In this document: positions 36,032-45,239 of the stretch, in pieces
Layout: each line of letters starts with the position of its first letter
Position numbering within the stretch: position 1 is the first letter of the stretch
Source of the DNA: Arthrobacter sp. StoSoilB19
Lineage (GTDB): Bacteria; Actinomycetota; Actinomycetes; Actinomycetales; Micrococcaceae
Reading direction: 5' to 3'
Assembly: GCF_019977275.1 (NCBI RefSeq)
Contig: NZ_AP024650.1
Location: forward strand, 3,038,001-3,102,000
Length of the DNA stretch: 64,000 nt
The notes under the pieces: generated by a model
Seen by the model: only the letters and a program-made list of their open reading frames with translations
Told to the model about the DNA's origin: nothing
The model's database searches: none
Program-made: the position numbers and the translations under genes

Positions 36032-36948
36032 CTTCCCTTTCCCCGGTCAGCCCCGACCCCGCAGCTCCCGCCATTGCCGGACCGGAGCCAAGCCTCCACC
36101 GTGACCGGCCGTTCTCCCGCCGCAACCTCATCCGGACCGTGGTGGCCGGCTACCTGCCGCTGCTCGTGGCCACCCTGGTGGTGTTCCTGCCCCTCCTGTG
36201 GATGGTCCTGAGCTCCTTCAAGACGTCCGGCGAGATCGTCACCACGGACCTGAAGATCCTCCCTGAAAGCCTGGACCTGCAGAACTACCGGACCGCCATG
36301 ACCACGGTGCCGTTTGGGCAGTTCTTCCTGAACAGCACCATCGTTACCCTGGCCGGGGCCACCATCAAGGTGCTGCTGGCGATCCTGACGGCCTATGCCC
36401 TGGTGTTTGTCCGCTTCCCGTTCCGGAACTTCATCTTCCTGCTGATCCTGGTGGCCCTCATGGTGCCGCCGCAGGTGTCCATCCTGCCCAACTTCATCCT
36501 GATCGCCGGCATCGGCGGGAAGAACACGCTGTGGGGCATCATCCTCCCCGGCCTTGGCACCGCGTTCGGAACGTTCCTGCTCCGCCAGCACTTCCGCACG
36601 CTTCCCGCCTCCATCCTGGAATCGGCCGAGGTGGACGGTGCCGGCCACTGGCGCCGGCTCTGGCAGATCGTGGTTCCCGTCTCGGTCCCGTCCATCGCCA
36701 CCGTGGCACTGGTGACGATCGTGACCGAATGGAATGACTACATCTGGCCCCTCATCATCACGGACCGCCCCGAAACCATGACCCTGCCCGTGGGTCTCAC
36801 CCTGCTGCAGAACAACGAAAGCAACGCCGCCGGCTGGGGCGTCCTCATGGCCGGGGCGGTCCTGGTCATCGTTCCCATCCTGATCATCTTCGCGGCCCTC
36901 CAGCGCTACATCGTTGCGGGCCTCACCCAGGGCAGCGTAACCGGCTAA
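36028..36948 (+). CDS. Carbohydrate ABC transporter permease, MalG type
   Basis: GTG 36028 overlaps the MalF-type stop and gives 306 residues. The N-terminus is Pro-rich and cytoplasmic, then six helices, with the EAA loop ESAEVDGAGHWRRLWQIVVPVSVP. The longer frame starting at 35521 is antisense-free but lies over the first permease and is rejected. No ATPase gene accompanies the pair, so a shared MsiK-type ATPase elsewhere is likely. Confidence 0.92.
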   Translation: MTSLSPVSPDPAAPAIAGPEPSLHRDRPFSRRNLIRTVVAGYLPLLVATLVVFLPLLWMVLSSFKTSGEIVTTDLKILPESLDLQNYRTAMTTVPFGQFFLNSTIVTLAGATIKVLLAILTAYALVFVRFPFRNFIFLLILVALMVPPQVSILPNFILIAGIGGKNTLWGIILPGLGTAFGTFLLRQHFRTLPASILESAEVDGAGHWRRLWQIVVPVSVPSIATVALVTIVTEWNDYIWPLIITDRPETMTLPVGLTLLQNNESNAAGWGVLMAGAVLVIVPILIIFAALQRYIVAGLTQGSVTG

Positions 36949-37008
36949 GCTGCCGGCCGCCGTCGTACTTTCCAACCTTTACCAAGGCAACAACCGAAAG
37001 GAACCGTC

Positions 37009-38358
37009 ATGACACTGCACCTGGACCGGAGGCATTTCCTGGGCCTGGCAGGGGTATCCGCCTCTGCAGCTGCCCTGGCCGCATGCGGCGGACCATCAAC
37101 AACCGGCGGCGGCCAGGCTACCTCCCAGGCAGCCGAGATCGACTTCAACGGCGTGAAGCCCGCCGCCAAGATCGACTTCTGGTCCAGCCACCCTGGCCAG
37201 TCCCAGGAGGTGGAGAAGAGCCTGATCGACAAATTCCACGCCAAGAACCCGGACATCACCGTCAACCTGGTCACCGCCGGTGCCAACTACGAGGAAATTG
37301 CCCAGAAGTTCCAGACCGCCCAGGCCGCTAAGTCGGGCCTGCCGGGCGTGGTGGTCCTGTCCGATGTCTGGTGGTTCCGCTACTACACCAACGGCAGCAT
37401 CATTCCGGTTGACGGCCTTATCAAGCAGCTGGACATGAAGATGGACGACTTCCAGCAGTCGCTGGTCAATGACTACAAATACGACGGAAAGCAGTGGGCA
37501 CTGCCCTACGGCCGGTCAACGCCGCTGTTCTACTACAACAAGGACCACTTTGCGGCGGCTGGAATTCCCGACCGTGCCCCGAAGACCTGGGACGAGTTCA
37601 GTCAGTGGGCACCCAAGCTGAAGGCAAGCTCGGGCGCGCAGTACGCCTATATCTACCCCGCACTCGCCGGGTACGCGGGCTGGACGCTGCAGAACATGCT
37701 GTGGGGCTGGGGCGGCGGCTGGTCCAAGGAATGGAACATCACGTGCGACTCCACCGATTCCGTGGCGGCCCTGCAATGGGCGCAGGACTCCATCTACAAG
37801 GACAAGTGGGCCGGTGTTTCGTCCAAGGAAGCGGCGGATGACTTCTCGGCCGGGCTGACCTCCACCACCATTTCGTCCACCGGTTCGCTGCTGGGGATCC
37901 TGAAGTCGGCCAAGTTCAACGTTGGTGTTGGCTTCCTGCCGGGCGGTCCCAAATCCCAGTCGAACGTGTGCCCCACGGGCGGCGCCGGGCTGGGCATCCC
38001 CAGCGGGATCACCAAGGAGGAACAGCTGGCCGCCGGCAAGTTCCTGGACTTCGTCACCCAGCCGGAGAGCACGGCGGAGTTCTCGGCAGCCACCGGCTAC
38101 ATGCCCACCCGCAAGTCCGCGGACATGGCGGCCGTCCTGGCCAAGACGCCACAGATCAAGACCGCCATGGACCAGCTGGCGGTGACCAAAGTCCAGGACA
38201 ACGCCCGGGTGTTCCTGCCGGGCGCCGACCAGGAAATGGCCAAGGCCGCCGCCAAGATCCTCACCCAGCAGGGCGACGTCAAGTCCACCATGACGGACCT
38301 GAAGAACACGCTGCAGAGCATCTACGACCGCGACGTGAAGCCGAAACTGAAGTCGTAG
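37009..38358 (+). CDS. Sugar-binding lipoprotein of the ABC transporter (Tat-type signal)
   Basis: A 449-residue extracellular solute-binding protein of the MalE-like family 1. The signal peptide has a twin-arginine pair (Arg7-Arg8 in LDRRHFLGLAG) and a lipobox LAAC with Cys26, so it is probably exported folded and lipid-anchored. IDFWSSHPGQSQEVEKSLID and LPYGRSTPLFYYNKDHFAAAG are typical fold segments. It follows the permeases and delivers ligand to them. An intrinsic terminator follows. Confidence 0.93.
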   Translation: MTLHLDRRHFLGLAGVSASAAALAACGGPSTTGGGQATSQAAEIDFNGVKPAAKIDFWSSHPGQSQEVEKSLIDKFHAKNPDITVNLVTAGANYEEIAQKFQTAQAAKSGLPGVVVLSDVWWFRYYTNGSIIPVDGLIKQLDMKMDDFQQSLVNDYKYDGKQWALPYGRSTPLFYYNKDHFAAAGIPDRAPKTWDEFSQWAPKLKASSGAQYAYIYPALAGYAGWTLQNMLWGWGGGWSKEWNITCDSTDSVAALQWAQDSIYKDKWAGVSSKEAADDFSAGLTSTTISSTGSLLGILKSAKFNVGVGFLPGGPKSQSNVCPTGGAGLGIPSGITKEEQLAAGKFLDFVTQPESTAEFSAATGYMPTRKSADMAAVLAKTPQIKTAMDQLAVTKVQDNARVFLPGADQEMAKAAAKILTQQGDVKSTMTDLKNTLQSIYDRDVKPKLKS

Positions 38359-38372
38359 CACCTGGCCGACGC

Positions 38373-38420
38373 GCAAAAGCCCTGGCGACACCCACTTACA
38401 GGTGTCGCCAGGGCTTTTGC
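38373..38420. terminator. Perfect 20-bp bidirectional terminator between the ABC operon and map
   Basis: A perfect 20-bp stem (38373-38392 with 38401-38420) closes an 8-base loop. The arms carry GCAAAAGC and GCTTTTGC, giving T4 within each distal arm on either strand. It sits between the convergent binding-protein gene and map. Confidence 0.88.
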
Positions 38421-38440
38421 GTGTCGTGCGTGAAGGCCCG

Positions 38441-38480
38441 CGTCGCTTACGGAATCGGCGCGTCGCCTATGGGATCGGCA
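38441..38480. repeat. 20-bp tandem duplication spanning the map stop codon
   Basis: Bases 38441-38460 and 38461-38480 match at 16 of 20 positions, and all four differences are transitions. The right copy encodes the last codons and TAG stop of map; the left copy carries its own in-frame-like TAA. It looks like a slippage duplication of the gene end. Confidence 0.75.
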
Positions 38481-39294
38481 CGGGGGTGACGCCGAGGGGC
38501 AACAGGTGCTCCGCGCCGCCGTCGGGAGCTGAAAGCACCCAGATGCCTTTTTCGTGCACGGCCACGGAGTGCTCCCACTGGCAGGAACGCTTGGCGTCGG
38601 TGGTTACCACCGTCCAGTCGTCATCCAGGACTGCCGTGTCAATGCTGCCGCGGACCAGCATGGGCTCGATGGCCAGGCACAGGCCCGGTTTGATCTTGGG
38701 CCCGCGGTGGCTGGTGCGGTAGTTCAGGACGTCCGGTGCCATGTGCATCTCGGAGCCGATGCCGTGGCCCACGTAGTCCTCCAGGATGCCAAGCGGTTTG
38801 CCCGGCACAGATGAAACGTAGTCGTCGATGGCGGCTCCGATGTCTCCCACATGCGTGCCGGTTGCCAGTGCCGCGATCCCCCGCCACATCGCTGCATGGG
38901 TGACGTCGGACAGCCGCTGGTCCTCGGGGTCCGCGTTTCCCACGATCACCGTGCGGGCGGAGTCCGAATGCCAGCCGTTGACGATCGCGCCGCCGTCGAT
39001 GGAGATGATGTCGCCGTCCTGCAGGACGCGGCTGCCGGGGATGCCGTGCACCACTTCCTCATTGACGGACGTGCAGATGGTAGCGGGGAAGCCGTGGTAG
39101 CCCAGGAAGTTGGACTTGGCACCTGCCTCGTTGAGGACTGCGGCGAAGACGTCATCCAGGTGCTTGGTGGTGACCCCCGGCACCGCGGCGGCAACGGCGG
39201 CATCCAGTGCACGGCTGAGGACCAGGCCGGCCTCATGCATGGTGCGCATCTGGGCGTTGTTCTTGAATTCGATGCGGGGCTGGCCGAAGGCCAT
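38467..39294 (-). CDS. map: Methionine aminopeptidase type I
   Basis: From ATG 39294 (AAAGGA seven bases upstream) the protein is 275 residues. It removes initiator Met from nascent proteins. Metal-ligand segments are visible: ISIDGGAIVNGWHSDSART (two Asp), the His of VGHGIGSEMHM, AIEPML and CQWEHSV (two Glu). It is third in the secY-adk-map unit; a hairpin without U-tract lies in the adk-map gap. Confidence 0.95.
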   Translation of the reverse strand: MAFGQPRIEFKNNAQMRTMHEAGLVLSRALDAAVAAAVPGVTTKHLDDVFAAVLNEAGAKSNFLGYHGFPATICTSVNEEVVHGIPGSRVLQDGDIISIDGGAIVNGWHSDSARTVIVGNADPEDQRLSDVTHAAMWRGIAALATGTHVGDIGAAIDDYVSSVPGKPLGILEDYVGHGIGSEMHMAPDVLNYRTSHRGPKIKPGLCLAIEPMLVRGSIDTAVLDDDWTVVTTDAKRSCQWEHSVAVHEKGIWVLSAPDGGAEHLLPLGVTPVPIP

Positions 39295-39315
39295 GGTGTG
39301 TCCTTTCAAATGGCT

Positions 39316-39346
39316 GAGGCTCCTCCCGGATGCCGGGAGGAGCCTC
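39316..39346 (-). other. Intercistronic hairpin between adk and map
   Basis: A perfect 14-bp stem (39316-39329 with 39333-39346) with a 3-base loop fills most of the 72-bp adk-map gap. No U-run follows, so partial termination or mRNA processing is more likely than full termination. Confidence 0.6.
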
Positions 39347-39366
39347 GATAAACCGGGCGCCTGGGG

Positions 39367-39945
39367 TCAGGCTGCCTGTGCGGCCTTGATGGCCTGCATT
39401 ACGCGGTTGGTGACTTCGTCGATGGGACCGATCCCGTCAACCTGGGTGAGGATGCCGCGCTCGGCGTACTTTGCCACCACGGCTTCGGTCTGCTCGTGGT
39501 ACAGGTCAAGGCGGTGGCGGATGACGGCTTCGTTGTCGTCGCTCCGGCCCGTTTCCTTGGCCCGGCCCAGGAGGCGGTGGACCAGTTCCTCGTCATCGGC
39601 GGTCAGCTGCAGGACCACGTCGAGCTTCTCGTCGCCGTCGGCGAGGATCTCGTCCAGGTAGTCCACCTGCGCGGTGGTGCGCGGGTAGCCGTCAAGCAGG
39701 AAGCCGTTCTCGACGTCGGACTCGCCCAGGCGGTCGCGGACCATCTTGTTGGTCACGCTGTCCGGAACAAAGTCACCGTTGTCCATGTACTTCTTGGCCT
39801 CGATGCCCAGAGGGGTTTCACCCTTCACGTTGGCCCGGAAGATGTCACCGGTGGAGATGGCCACAACGCCGAGGCGTTCTGAGATCCGCTCCGCCTGCGT
39901 TCCTTTTCCGGAACCGGGAGGTCCAATAATCAGCATTCTCGTCAT
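39367..39945 (-). CDS. adk: Adenylate kinase (short form)
   Basis: A 192-residue enzyme interconverting ATP + AMP and 2 ADP. The P-loop is GPPGSGKGTQ (residues 8-17), the AMP-binding region includes DGYPRTTAQVDYL, and the lid is short (LLGRAKETGRSDDNEAV) without the zinc-binding cysteines of long forms, as usual in actinobacteria. ATG 39945 overlaps the secY stop by 4 bases, indicating coupling. Confidence 0.96.
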   Translation of the reverse strand: MTRMLIIGPPGSGKGTQAERISERLGVVAISTGDIFRANVKGETPLGIEAKKYMDNGDFVPDSVTNKMVRDRLGESDVENGFLLDGYPRTTAQVDYLDEILADGDEKLDVVLQLTADDEELVHRLLGRAKETGRSDDNEAVIRHRLDLYHEQTEAVVAKYAERGILTQVDGIGPIDEVTNRVMQAIKAAQAA

Positions 39946-41252
39946 CGCAAAAGCCCTTCGTAGTGACGTTGTTGTAGCTGCGCATCAATTTGCTTTACGG
40001 TCTCCAACCCAACGCCCACCATGATCAGGATCGAGGTGCCACCGAACGGGAAGTTCTGGTTTGCGTTGATCAGTACCAGTGCAACCAACGGGATCAGCGC
40101 CACGAAGCCCAGGTAGAGGGCGCCGGGCAGGGTGATCCGAGAGAGCACGTACTGCAGGTAATCAGCGGTCGGCCTGCCGGCGCGGATACCTGGGATGAAG
40201 CCGCCGTACTTCTTCATGTTGTCTGAGACTTCTTCAGGGTTGAAGGTAATCGCGACGTAGAAGTAGGTGAAGAACACGATCAGGACGAAGTAAACCGCCA
40301 TATAGATCGGGTGGTCACCGCGGGTGAGGTTGTTGTTGATCCATTCAACCCACGGTTGCATCGACTCGCCGTTCCGGGGCTGGTTGAACTGTGCGATCAG
40401 CCCGGGAATGTAGAGCATGGAGGAGGCGAAGATCACCGGAATGACACCGGCCATGTTCACCTTGATGGGAATGTAGGTGCTGGTGCCGCCCACGGTGCGC
40501 CGGCCGATCATACGTTTGGCGTACTGGACCGGAACGCGCCGCTGGGACTGTTCCACGAAGACCACCAGCGCGACGGTGAGCAGGCCAACGGCCAGGACAA
40601 TGAAGAAGGTCCCGGGGCCCTGCGAGGTCCAGATGGCACCCAGCGAGGTGGGGAACTGCGCAGCGATGGACGTGAAGATGAGCAGCGACATGCCGTTGCC
40701 CACGCCCTTCTCGGTGACGAGCTCACCCATCCACATGATCAGGCCGGTGCCGGCCGTCAGCGTGATGATGATCAGGATGGTGGTGATGATGCTGTTGTCC
40801 GGGATCACCGGCAGCTGGCAGCCGGGAAGCAGCTGCCCGGAGCGGGCCAGGGACACCAGCGTGGTGGCGTTGAGCAGGCCCAGCGCGATGGTGAGGTAGC
40901 GGGTGTACTGGGTCAGCTTGGACTGTCCCGACGCGCCCTCGTCGTAAAGCTGCTGGAACCGGGGAATGACCACCCGGAGCAGCTGGACGATGATGCTGGC
41001 CGTGATGTAGGGCATGATGCCCAGGGCGAAGATGGACACCTGGAGCAGCGCACCGCCGCTGAAGAGGTTAACGAGCTGGTACAGCCCGCCGGCGGTCTGA
41101 CCGTTTTGCAAGCATTGCTGGACATTCTGGTAGTTCACACCTGGCGAGGGAATGAAAGCACCCAAGCGGAATATGGTGATGATTCCCAGCGTGAACAACA
41201 ACTTGCGTCGCAGATCAGGCGTGCGAAAGGCCCGGCCAAATGCGCTAAGCAA
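39942..41252 (-). CDS. secY: Sec translocon subunit SecY
   Basis: The start is taken as TTG 41252 because AGGAGG lies just upstream and the product then begins LLSAFGRAFRTPDLRRKLLF, the usual actinobacterial SecY N-terminus; the frame itself extends to 41309. The 436-residue protein has ten predicted helices, the loop and plug region PSPGVNYQNVQQC, and the cytoplasmic motif GKPxx-like GIRAGRPTADYL near the C-terminus. It forms the protein-conducting channel with SecE and SecG. A terminator precedes it, so it has its own promoter. Confidence 0.95.
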   Translation of the reverse strand: MLSAFGRAFRTPDLRRKLLFTLGIITIFRLGAFIPSPGVNYQNVQQCLQNGQTAGGLYQLVNLFSGGALLQVSIFALGIMPYITASIIVQLLRVVIPRFQQLYDEGASGQSKLTQYTRYLTIALGLLNATTLVSLARSGQLLPGCQLPVIPDNSIITTILIIITLTAGTGLIMWMGELVTEKGVGNGMSLLIFTSIAAQFPTSLGAIWTSQGPGTFFIVLAVGLLTVALVVFVEQSQRRVPVQYAKRMIGRRTVGGTSTYIPIKVNMAGVIPVIFASSMLYIPGLIAQFNQPRNGESMQPWVEWINNNLTRGDHPIYMAVYFVLIVFFTYFYVAITFNPEEVSDNMKKYGGFIPGIRAGRPTADYLQYVLSRITLPGALYLGFVALIPLVALVLINANQNFPFGGTSILIMVGVGLETVKQIDAQLQQRHYEGLLR

Positions 41253-41312
41253 GCGTCCTCCTGTGGTGTCAATAAGAGTGGGGGTGCGGAACTTGATAAA
41301 TCCCGACAACCG

Positions 41313-41343
41313 AGTCTAACGGTTGAATGTGCCGTGCGAACAA
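41313..41343 (-). promoter_or_regulatory. Candidate promoter of secY-adk-map
   Basis: On the minus strand a TAGACT -10 (41313-41318) lies 19 bases after TTGTTC (41338-41343), or 16 bases after TTCGCA (41335-41340). It is downstream of the rplO terminator and upstream of secY. The same TAGACT hexamer occurs before tuf and rpsL. Confidence 0.45.
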
Positions 41344-41400
41344 TCCGCGCCAGCGCGCATGCGCCGGATGGCAGGAAAATATCGCCCGGCGGATGTGAAA

Positions 41401-41443
41401 AACTCCCGGTATCCGGGGCCGAAGCCCGCGGATACCGGGAGTT
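41401..41443 (-). terminator. Intrinsic terminator between rplO and secY
   Basis: A 15-bp perfect stem (41401-41415 with 41429-41443) encloses a smaller GGGC-CGAA-GCCC stem-loop. On the minus strand it is followed by a T5 run (bases 41402 down to about 41396). It closes the spc operon and separates secY from it, unlike the classical fused arrangement. Confidence 0.85.
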
Positions 41444-41462
41444 CAACAGCTGGCGCCGTCCC

Positions 41463-41948
41463 TTAGAGGGCGGTGGTGCTTCCGCCTGCTGCAGCAATCT
41501 TTTCAGCGGCACTGGCCGAGAATGCGTGGGCGGTGACGTCAACCTTGACGGTGATGTCGCCGGTGCCCAGCACCTTGACGGGCTGGTTCTTGCGAACTGC
41601 GCCCTTTTCGACCAGGTTCTCCACGGTGACTGCGCCACCTTCCGGGAACAGCTCGTTGAGCTTGTCCAGGTTTACAACCTGGAACTCAACCCGGAACGGG
41701 TTCTTGAAGCCACGCAGCTTCGGCAGGCGCATGTGCAGCGGCAACTGGCCGCCGGCAAAGCCAGCCTTCACCTGGTAGCGAGCAGCCGTACCCTTGGTAC
41801 CACGGCCGGCAGTCTTACCCTTGGATGCCTCACCACGACCAACACGGGTCTTAGCGGTCTTGGCACCCGGCGCGGGACGCAGGTGGTGAACCTTCAGGGC
41901 GTTCTGCTTCTCAGCAGCCTGTGCCTTATCAGCAGTGTTCTCTGCCAT
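41463..41948 (-). CDS. rplO: 50S ribosomal protein L15
   Basis: A 161-residue protein: short Ala/Lys-rich N-terminal extension, then [36 protein letters not shown] and [19 protein letters not shown], with an Ala-rich end. It starts next to the rpmD stop and is last in the spc operon before the terminator. Confidence 0.96.
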   Translation of the reverse strand: MAENTADKAQAAEKQNALKVHHLRPAPGAKTAKTRVGRGEASKGKTAGRGTKGTAARYQVKAGFAGGQLPLHMRLPKLRGFKNPFRVEFQVVNLDKLNELFPEGGAVTVENLVEKGAVRKNQPVKVLGTGDITVKVDVTAHAFSASAAEKIAAAGGSTTAL

Positions 41949-42155
41949 TTACTTCGCCTCCTCTACCTTTACCAGGTGCGGAACCGTGTTGAGCATTCCA
42001 ACGGTCACGGCATCGGCGGTGCGGACAACGGTGTGTCCGATCCGCTTCAGGCCGAGGGACCGAAGGGTGTCGCGCTGGTTCTGCTTGCCGCCAATGGCGG
42101 ACTTGATCTGAGTGATCTCCAACTGAGCGTCGGAGGGGACCAGGTTCTTAGCCAT
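41949..42155 (-). CDS. rpmD: 50S ribosomal protein L30
   Basis: A 68-residue protein with [20 protein letters not shown] and [20 protein letters not shown], the conserved L30 core. It lies two bases after rpsE and directly before rplO. Confidence 0.95.
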   Translation of the reverse strand: MAKNLVPSDAQLEITQIKSAIGGKQNQRDTLRSLGLKRIGHTVVRTADAVTVGMLNTVPHLVKVEEAK

Positions 42156-42157
42156 GA

Positions 42158-42874
42158 CTAAACACCTGCCTTAGGGGCGAGGAGGGCCTTCACCAGTGCC
42201 GCCGGAGCGATCTCGTCGAGGGGCAGGCCGCGGCGTGCTGCCACTGCTGCCGGCTCTTCGAGGCGCTTCAGGGCATCAACAGTCGCGTGAACGATGTTGA
42301 TGGCGTTGGAGGAACCGAGCGACTTGGAGAGGATGTCATGGATACCCACGCACTCCAGTACTGCACGGACCGGACCACCGGCGATAACACCGGTACCGGC
42401 GGAGGCCGGACGCAGCATTACAACGCCTGCAGCGGCTTCACCCTGAACGCGGTGCGGGATGGTGCTGCCTACGCGGGGAACGCGGAAGAAGGACTTCTTG
42501 GCCTCTTCAACGCCCTTGGCGATAGCAGCGGGAACTTCCTTGGCCTTGCCGTAGCCCACGCCGACCATGCCGTTACCGTCACCAACGACGACGAGTGCGG
42601 TGAAGCTGAAGCGACGACCACCCTTGACGACCTTGGAAACGCGGTTGATGGTGACAACGCGCTCTACGAACTGGTTCTTCTCGGCTTCACGGCCACCGTC
42701 GCGGCCGCCACGGCCACCGCGGTCGCCGCGGCCCTGGCCGCGGTCGCCACGCTCGCCGCGACGGGCGCCACCACGGCGGTCCTCGGCAGCGGGGGCAGTG
42801 GTCTCAGCAGCTGCGGCTTCGGGCGCCTTCTGATCTGCAGACACAGTGTCCTTTTCCTTGTTTGCTTCGGTCAC
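42158..42874 (-). CDS. rpsE: 30S ribosomal protein S5 with Arg/Gly-rich N-terminal extension
   Basis: The S5 core begins at about residue 67 ([20 protein letters not shown]) and includes [13 protein letters not shown] and [19 protein letters not shown]. Before it lies a ~66-residue extension: an Ala/Glu stretch, then repeated RGG/RGD-like units (residues 34-62). Total length is 238, against 167 in E. coli. S5 lines the mRNA entry channel with S3 and S4. ATG 42874 overlaps the rplR stop by 4 bases. Confidence 0.96.
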   Translation of the reverse strand: MTEANKEKDTVSADQKAPEAAAAETTAPAAEDRRGGARRGERGDRGQGRGDRGGRGGRDGGREAEKNQFVERVVTINRVSKVVKGGRRFSFTALVVVGDGNGMVGVGYGKAKEVPAAIAKGVEEAKKSFFRVPRVGSTIPHRVQGEAAAGVVMLRPASAGTGVIAGGPVRAVLECVGIHDILSKSLGSSNAINIVHATVDALKRLEEPAAVAARRGLPLDEIAPAALVKALLAPKAGV

Positions 42875-43254
42875 AGTGACAGCCCACCTTCGCGTGCACC
42901 GTCAGCGACGGCGGCAATGCGGCCGTGGTACTTGTTACCACCACGGTCGAACACGACAGCCTCGACGCCGGCAGCCTTGGCACGTTCGGCAACGAGCTCG
43001 CCGACGCGCTTGGCCTTGGCAGTCTTGTCACCGTCGAATGCACGGAGGTCAGCTTCCAGGGTGGACGCGCTTGCTACGGTCTGGCCAATGCTGTCATCGA
43101 CAACCTGGACAAATACGTGGCGTGCGGAGCGGTTGACCACCAGGCGGGGGCGGGCAGCCGTACCGGCAATGCGCTTGCGGATACGAAGCTGGCGGCGGCT
43201 GCGGGCAGCAGCCTTGCTCTTGTTCGTACGCTTCTTGTTAATGGAGATGGCCAT
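42871..43254 (-). CDS. rplR: 50S ribosomal protein L18
   Basis: A 127-residue 5S-rRNA-binding protein with basic N-terminus ([20 protein letters not shown]), [20 protein letters not shown] and [20 protein letters not shown]. It sits two bases after rplF and is translationally coupled to rpsE. Confidence 0.96.
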   Translation of the reverse strand: MAISINKKRTNKSKAAARSRRQLRIRKRIAGTAARPRLVVNRSARHVFVQVVDDSIGQTVASASTLEADLRAFDGDKTAKAKRVGELVAERAKAAGVEAVVFDRGGNKYHGRIAAVADGAREGGLSL

Positions 43255-43256
43255 GG

Positions 43257-43793
43257 TTACTTACCAGCCTTTCCGACCTTGCGGCGGATGACTTCGCCGG
43301 CGTAACGGATGCCCTTGCCCTTGTAGGGGTCCGGCTTCCGCAGCTTACGAATGTTGGCAGCAACTTCGCCGACCTGCTGCTTATTGATACCTGAGACAGA
43401 GAGCTTGGTCGGTCCCTCTACTGCAAAGGTGATGCCGGCCGGAGCGGAAACGCTGACCGGGTGGCTGTAGCCGAGAGCGAACTCAAGGTCAGATCCCTTG
43501 GCCTGAACGCGGTAACCGGTACCGACGATTTCAAGCTTCTTCTCGTAGCCTGCGGTGACGCCCTGGATCATGTTGGCGATCAGGGTGCGGGTCAGGCCGT
43601 GGAGCGAACGGGAGGCGCGCTCGTCGTTCGGGCGGCTGACGGTCAGGGTGTTCTCGTCCAGGGCAACCTCGATGGGGCTGGCCACAGTGTGGGTCAGCTC
43701 CCCCTTGGAACCCTTGACGCTGACGACAGAGCCGTCAACCTTGACCTCAACGCCGGCAGGAACGGTGATGGGGAGACGTCCAATACGTGACAT
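43257..43793 (-). CDS. rplF: 50S ribosomal protein L6
   Basis: A 178-residue protein, [20 protein letters not shown] to the C-terminal [19 protein letters not shown], the most conserved L6 motif near the sarcin-ricin loop. It follows rpsH by 18 bases. Confidence 0.97.
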   Translation of the reverse strand: MSRIGRLPITVPAGVEVKVDGSVVSVKGSKGELTHTVASPIEVALDENTLTVSRPNDERASRSLHGLTRTLIANMIQGVTAGYEKKLEIVGTGYRVQAKGSDLEFALGYSHPVSVSAPAGITFAVEGPTKLSVSGINKQQVGEVAANIRKLRKPDPYKGKGIRYAGEVIRRKVGKAGK

Positions 43794-43811
43794 TATTCTC
43801 TTCCTTTCCCG

Positions 43812-44210
43812 TTACCAGACGTACGCGAGGACTTCGCCGCCCACGCCCTTCTTGCCGGCCTGCTTGTCAGTCAGGAGGCCGGAAGAGGTGGACAGGATTG
43901 CGATACCCAGGCCACCGAGCACGTGAGGCAGGTTGGTGGACTTCGCGTAAACGCGGAGACCCGGCTTGGAGATGCGGCGTACACCGGCGATGGAACGCTC
44001 GCGGTTCGGACCGAACTTGAGTTCGAGGGTCAGCTTCTTGCCAACCTCAGCGTCCTCTTCCTTCCAGCCGGCGATGAAACCTTCGGCCTTGAGGATGTCG
44101 GCAACGCGTGCCTTGAGCTTGCTGTAAGGCATAGACACGGAGTCGTGGTATGCCGAGTTTGCGTTACGCAGGCGCGTAAGCATATCTGCGACAGGATCTG
44201 TCATTGTCAT
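43812..44210 (-). CDS. rpsH: 30S ribosomal protein S8
   Basis: A 132-residue protein starting [18 protein letters not shown] and ending [20 protein letters not shown], with a conserved [20 protein letters not shown]8 is the translational repressor of spc in E. coli. No rpsN (S14) gene lies between it and rplE: the 82-base gap (44211-44292) is non-coding. Confidence 0.96.
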   Translation of the reverse strand: MTMTDPVADMLTRLRNANSAYHDSVSMPYSKLKARVADILKAEGFIAGWKEEDAEVGKKLTLELKFGPNRERSIAGVRRISKPGLRVYAKSTNLPHVLGGLGIAILSTSSGLLTDKQAGKKGVGGEVLAYVW

Positions 44211-44292
44211 GTGGGCTCATGCCCTTCCTCGTAACGGTTTCCGCCGTTCCCTCCTTGATGGAGCGGAGCGGCCGGACCTTTTACGTAGTTAA

Positions 44293-44874
44293 TTAAGCTT
44301 CGGTTTTGAACGGGAAACCAAGCGCCTTGAGCAGCGCGCGGCCTTCGTCATCGGTCTTGGCGGTGGTCACAACCGTGATGTCCATACCGCGGACGCGGTC
44401 GATCTTGTCCTGGTCGATTTCGTGGAACATAACCTGCTCGGTCAGACCGAAGGTGTAGTTGCCGTTGCCATCGAACTGCTTGCCGCTGAGGCCGCGGAAG
44501 TCGCGGATACGGGGCAGGGCCAGGGTGACCAGGCGGTCCACGAATTCCCACATGCGGTCGCCACGCAGGGTTGCGTGTGCACCGATGGGCATGCCTTCGC
44601 GCAGCTTGAACTGTGCGATCGACTTGCGGGCCTTGGTAACCTGCGGCTTCTGGCCGGTGATCTGGGTGAGGTCGCGGACAGCGCCGTCGATCAGCTTGGA
44701 GTCCTTGGCGGCATCTCCAACACCCATGTTCACAACAACCTTCACCAGGCGGGGTACCTGGTTCACGTTCTCGTACTTGAATTCATCCTGGAGCGTTGCC
44801 TTGATGGATTCGGCGTACTTGGTCTTCAGACGAGGAACGATCTTCGTTGCCGGAGTCTCGAGAGTCTCAGTCAT
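44293..44874 (-). CDS. rplE: 50S ribosomal protein L5
   Basis: A 193-residue protein with [40 protein letters not shown] and the C-terminal [21 protein letters not shown]5 binds 5S rRNA. The start overlaps the rplX stop by one base. Confidence 0.97.
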   Translation of the reverse strand: MTETLETPATKIVPRLKTKYAESIKATLQDEFKYENVNQVPRLVKVVVNMGVGDAAKDSKLIDGAVRDLTQITGQKPQVTKARKSIAQFKLREGMPIGAHATLRGDRMWEFVDRLVTLALPRIRDFRGLSGKQFDGNGNYTFGLTEQVMFHEIDQDKIDRVRGMDITVVTTAKTDDEGRALLKALGFPFKTEA

Positions 44875-45236
44875 TAGATGTCCTTCCCGGAGCTCTTGGA
44901 CACGCGGATGCGGACGGTCTTCTTGACACCGTTCTTCTCCACCGTGTCGAGGCGGAAGCCCACGCGGGTCGGCTTCTTGGTCGACGGGTCAACCAGGGCC
45001 ACGTTGGAAATGTGGATCGGGGCCTCTACGACCTCGATGCCACCGGTCTTGGTGCCGCGCTGCGACTGTCCAACCCGGGTGTGCTTGGTGACGCGGTTGA
45101 TACCCTCAACCAGCACGCGGTTGGTGTCGGTGAATACGCGCAGAACCTTGCCCTGCTTGCCGCGGTCGCCGCCGCGCTCAGCCTTGGCGCCAGTGATGAC
45201 CTGAACCAGGTCACCCTTCTTGATCTTTGCAGCCAT
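44874..45236 (-). CDS. rplX: 50S ribosomal protein L24
   Basis: A 120-residue KOW-domain protein: [40 protein letters not shown] and [15 protein letters not shown]. It starts assembly of the 50S subunit near the tunnel exit. It follows rplN by three bases. Confidence 0.96.
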   Translation of the reverse strand: MAAKIKKGDLVQVITGAKAERGGDRGKQGKVLRVFTDTNRVLVEGINRVTKHTRVGQSQRGTKTGGIEVVEAPIHISNVALVDPSTKKPTRVGFRLDTVEKNGVKKTVRIRVSKSSGKDI

Positions 45237-45239
45237 GGA

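Noticed and set aside
40311..42161. 616-codon plus-strand frame opposite secY, rplO and rpmD
   Set aside because: It spans three well-supported minus-strand genes and their terminator; composition is that of an antisense shadow.
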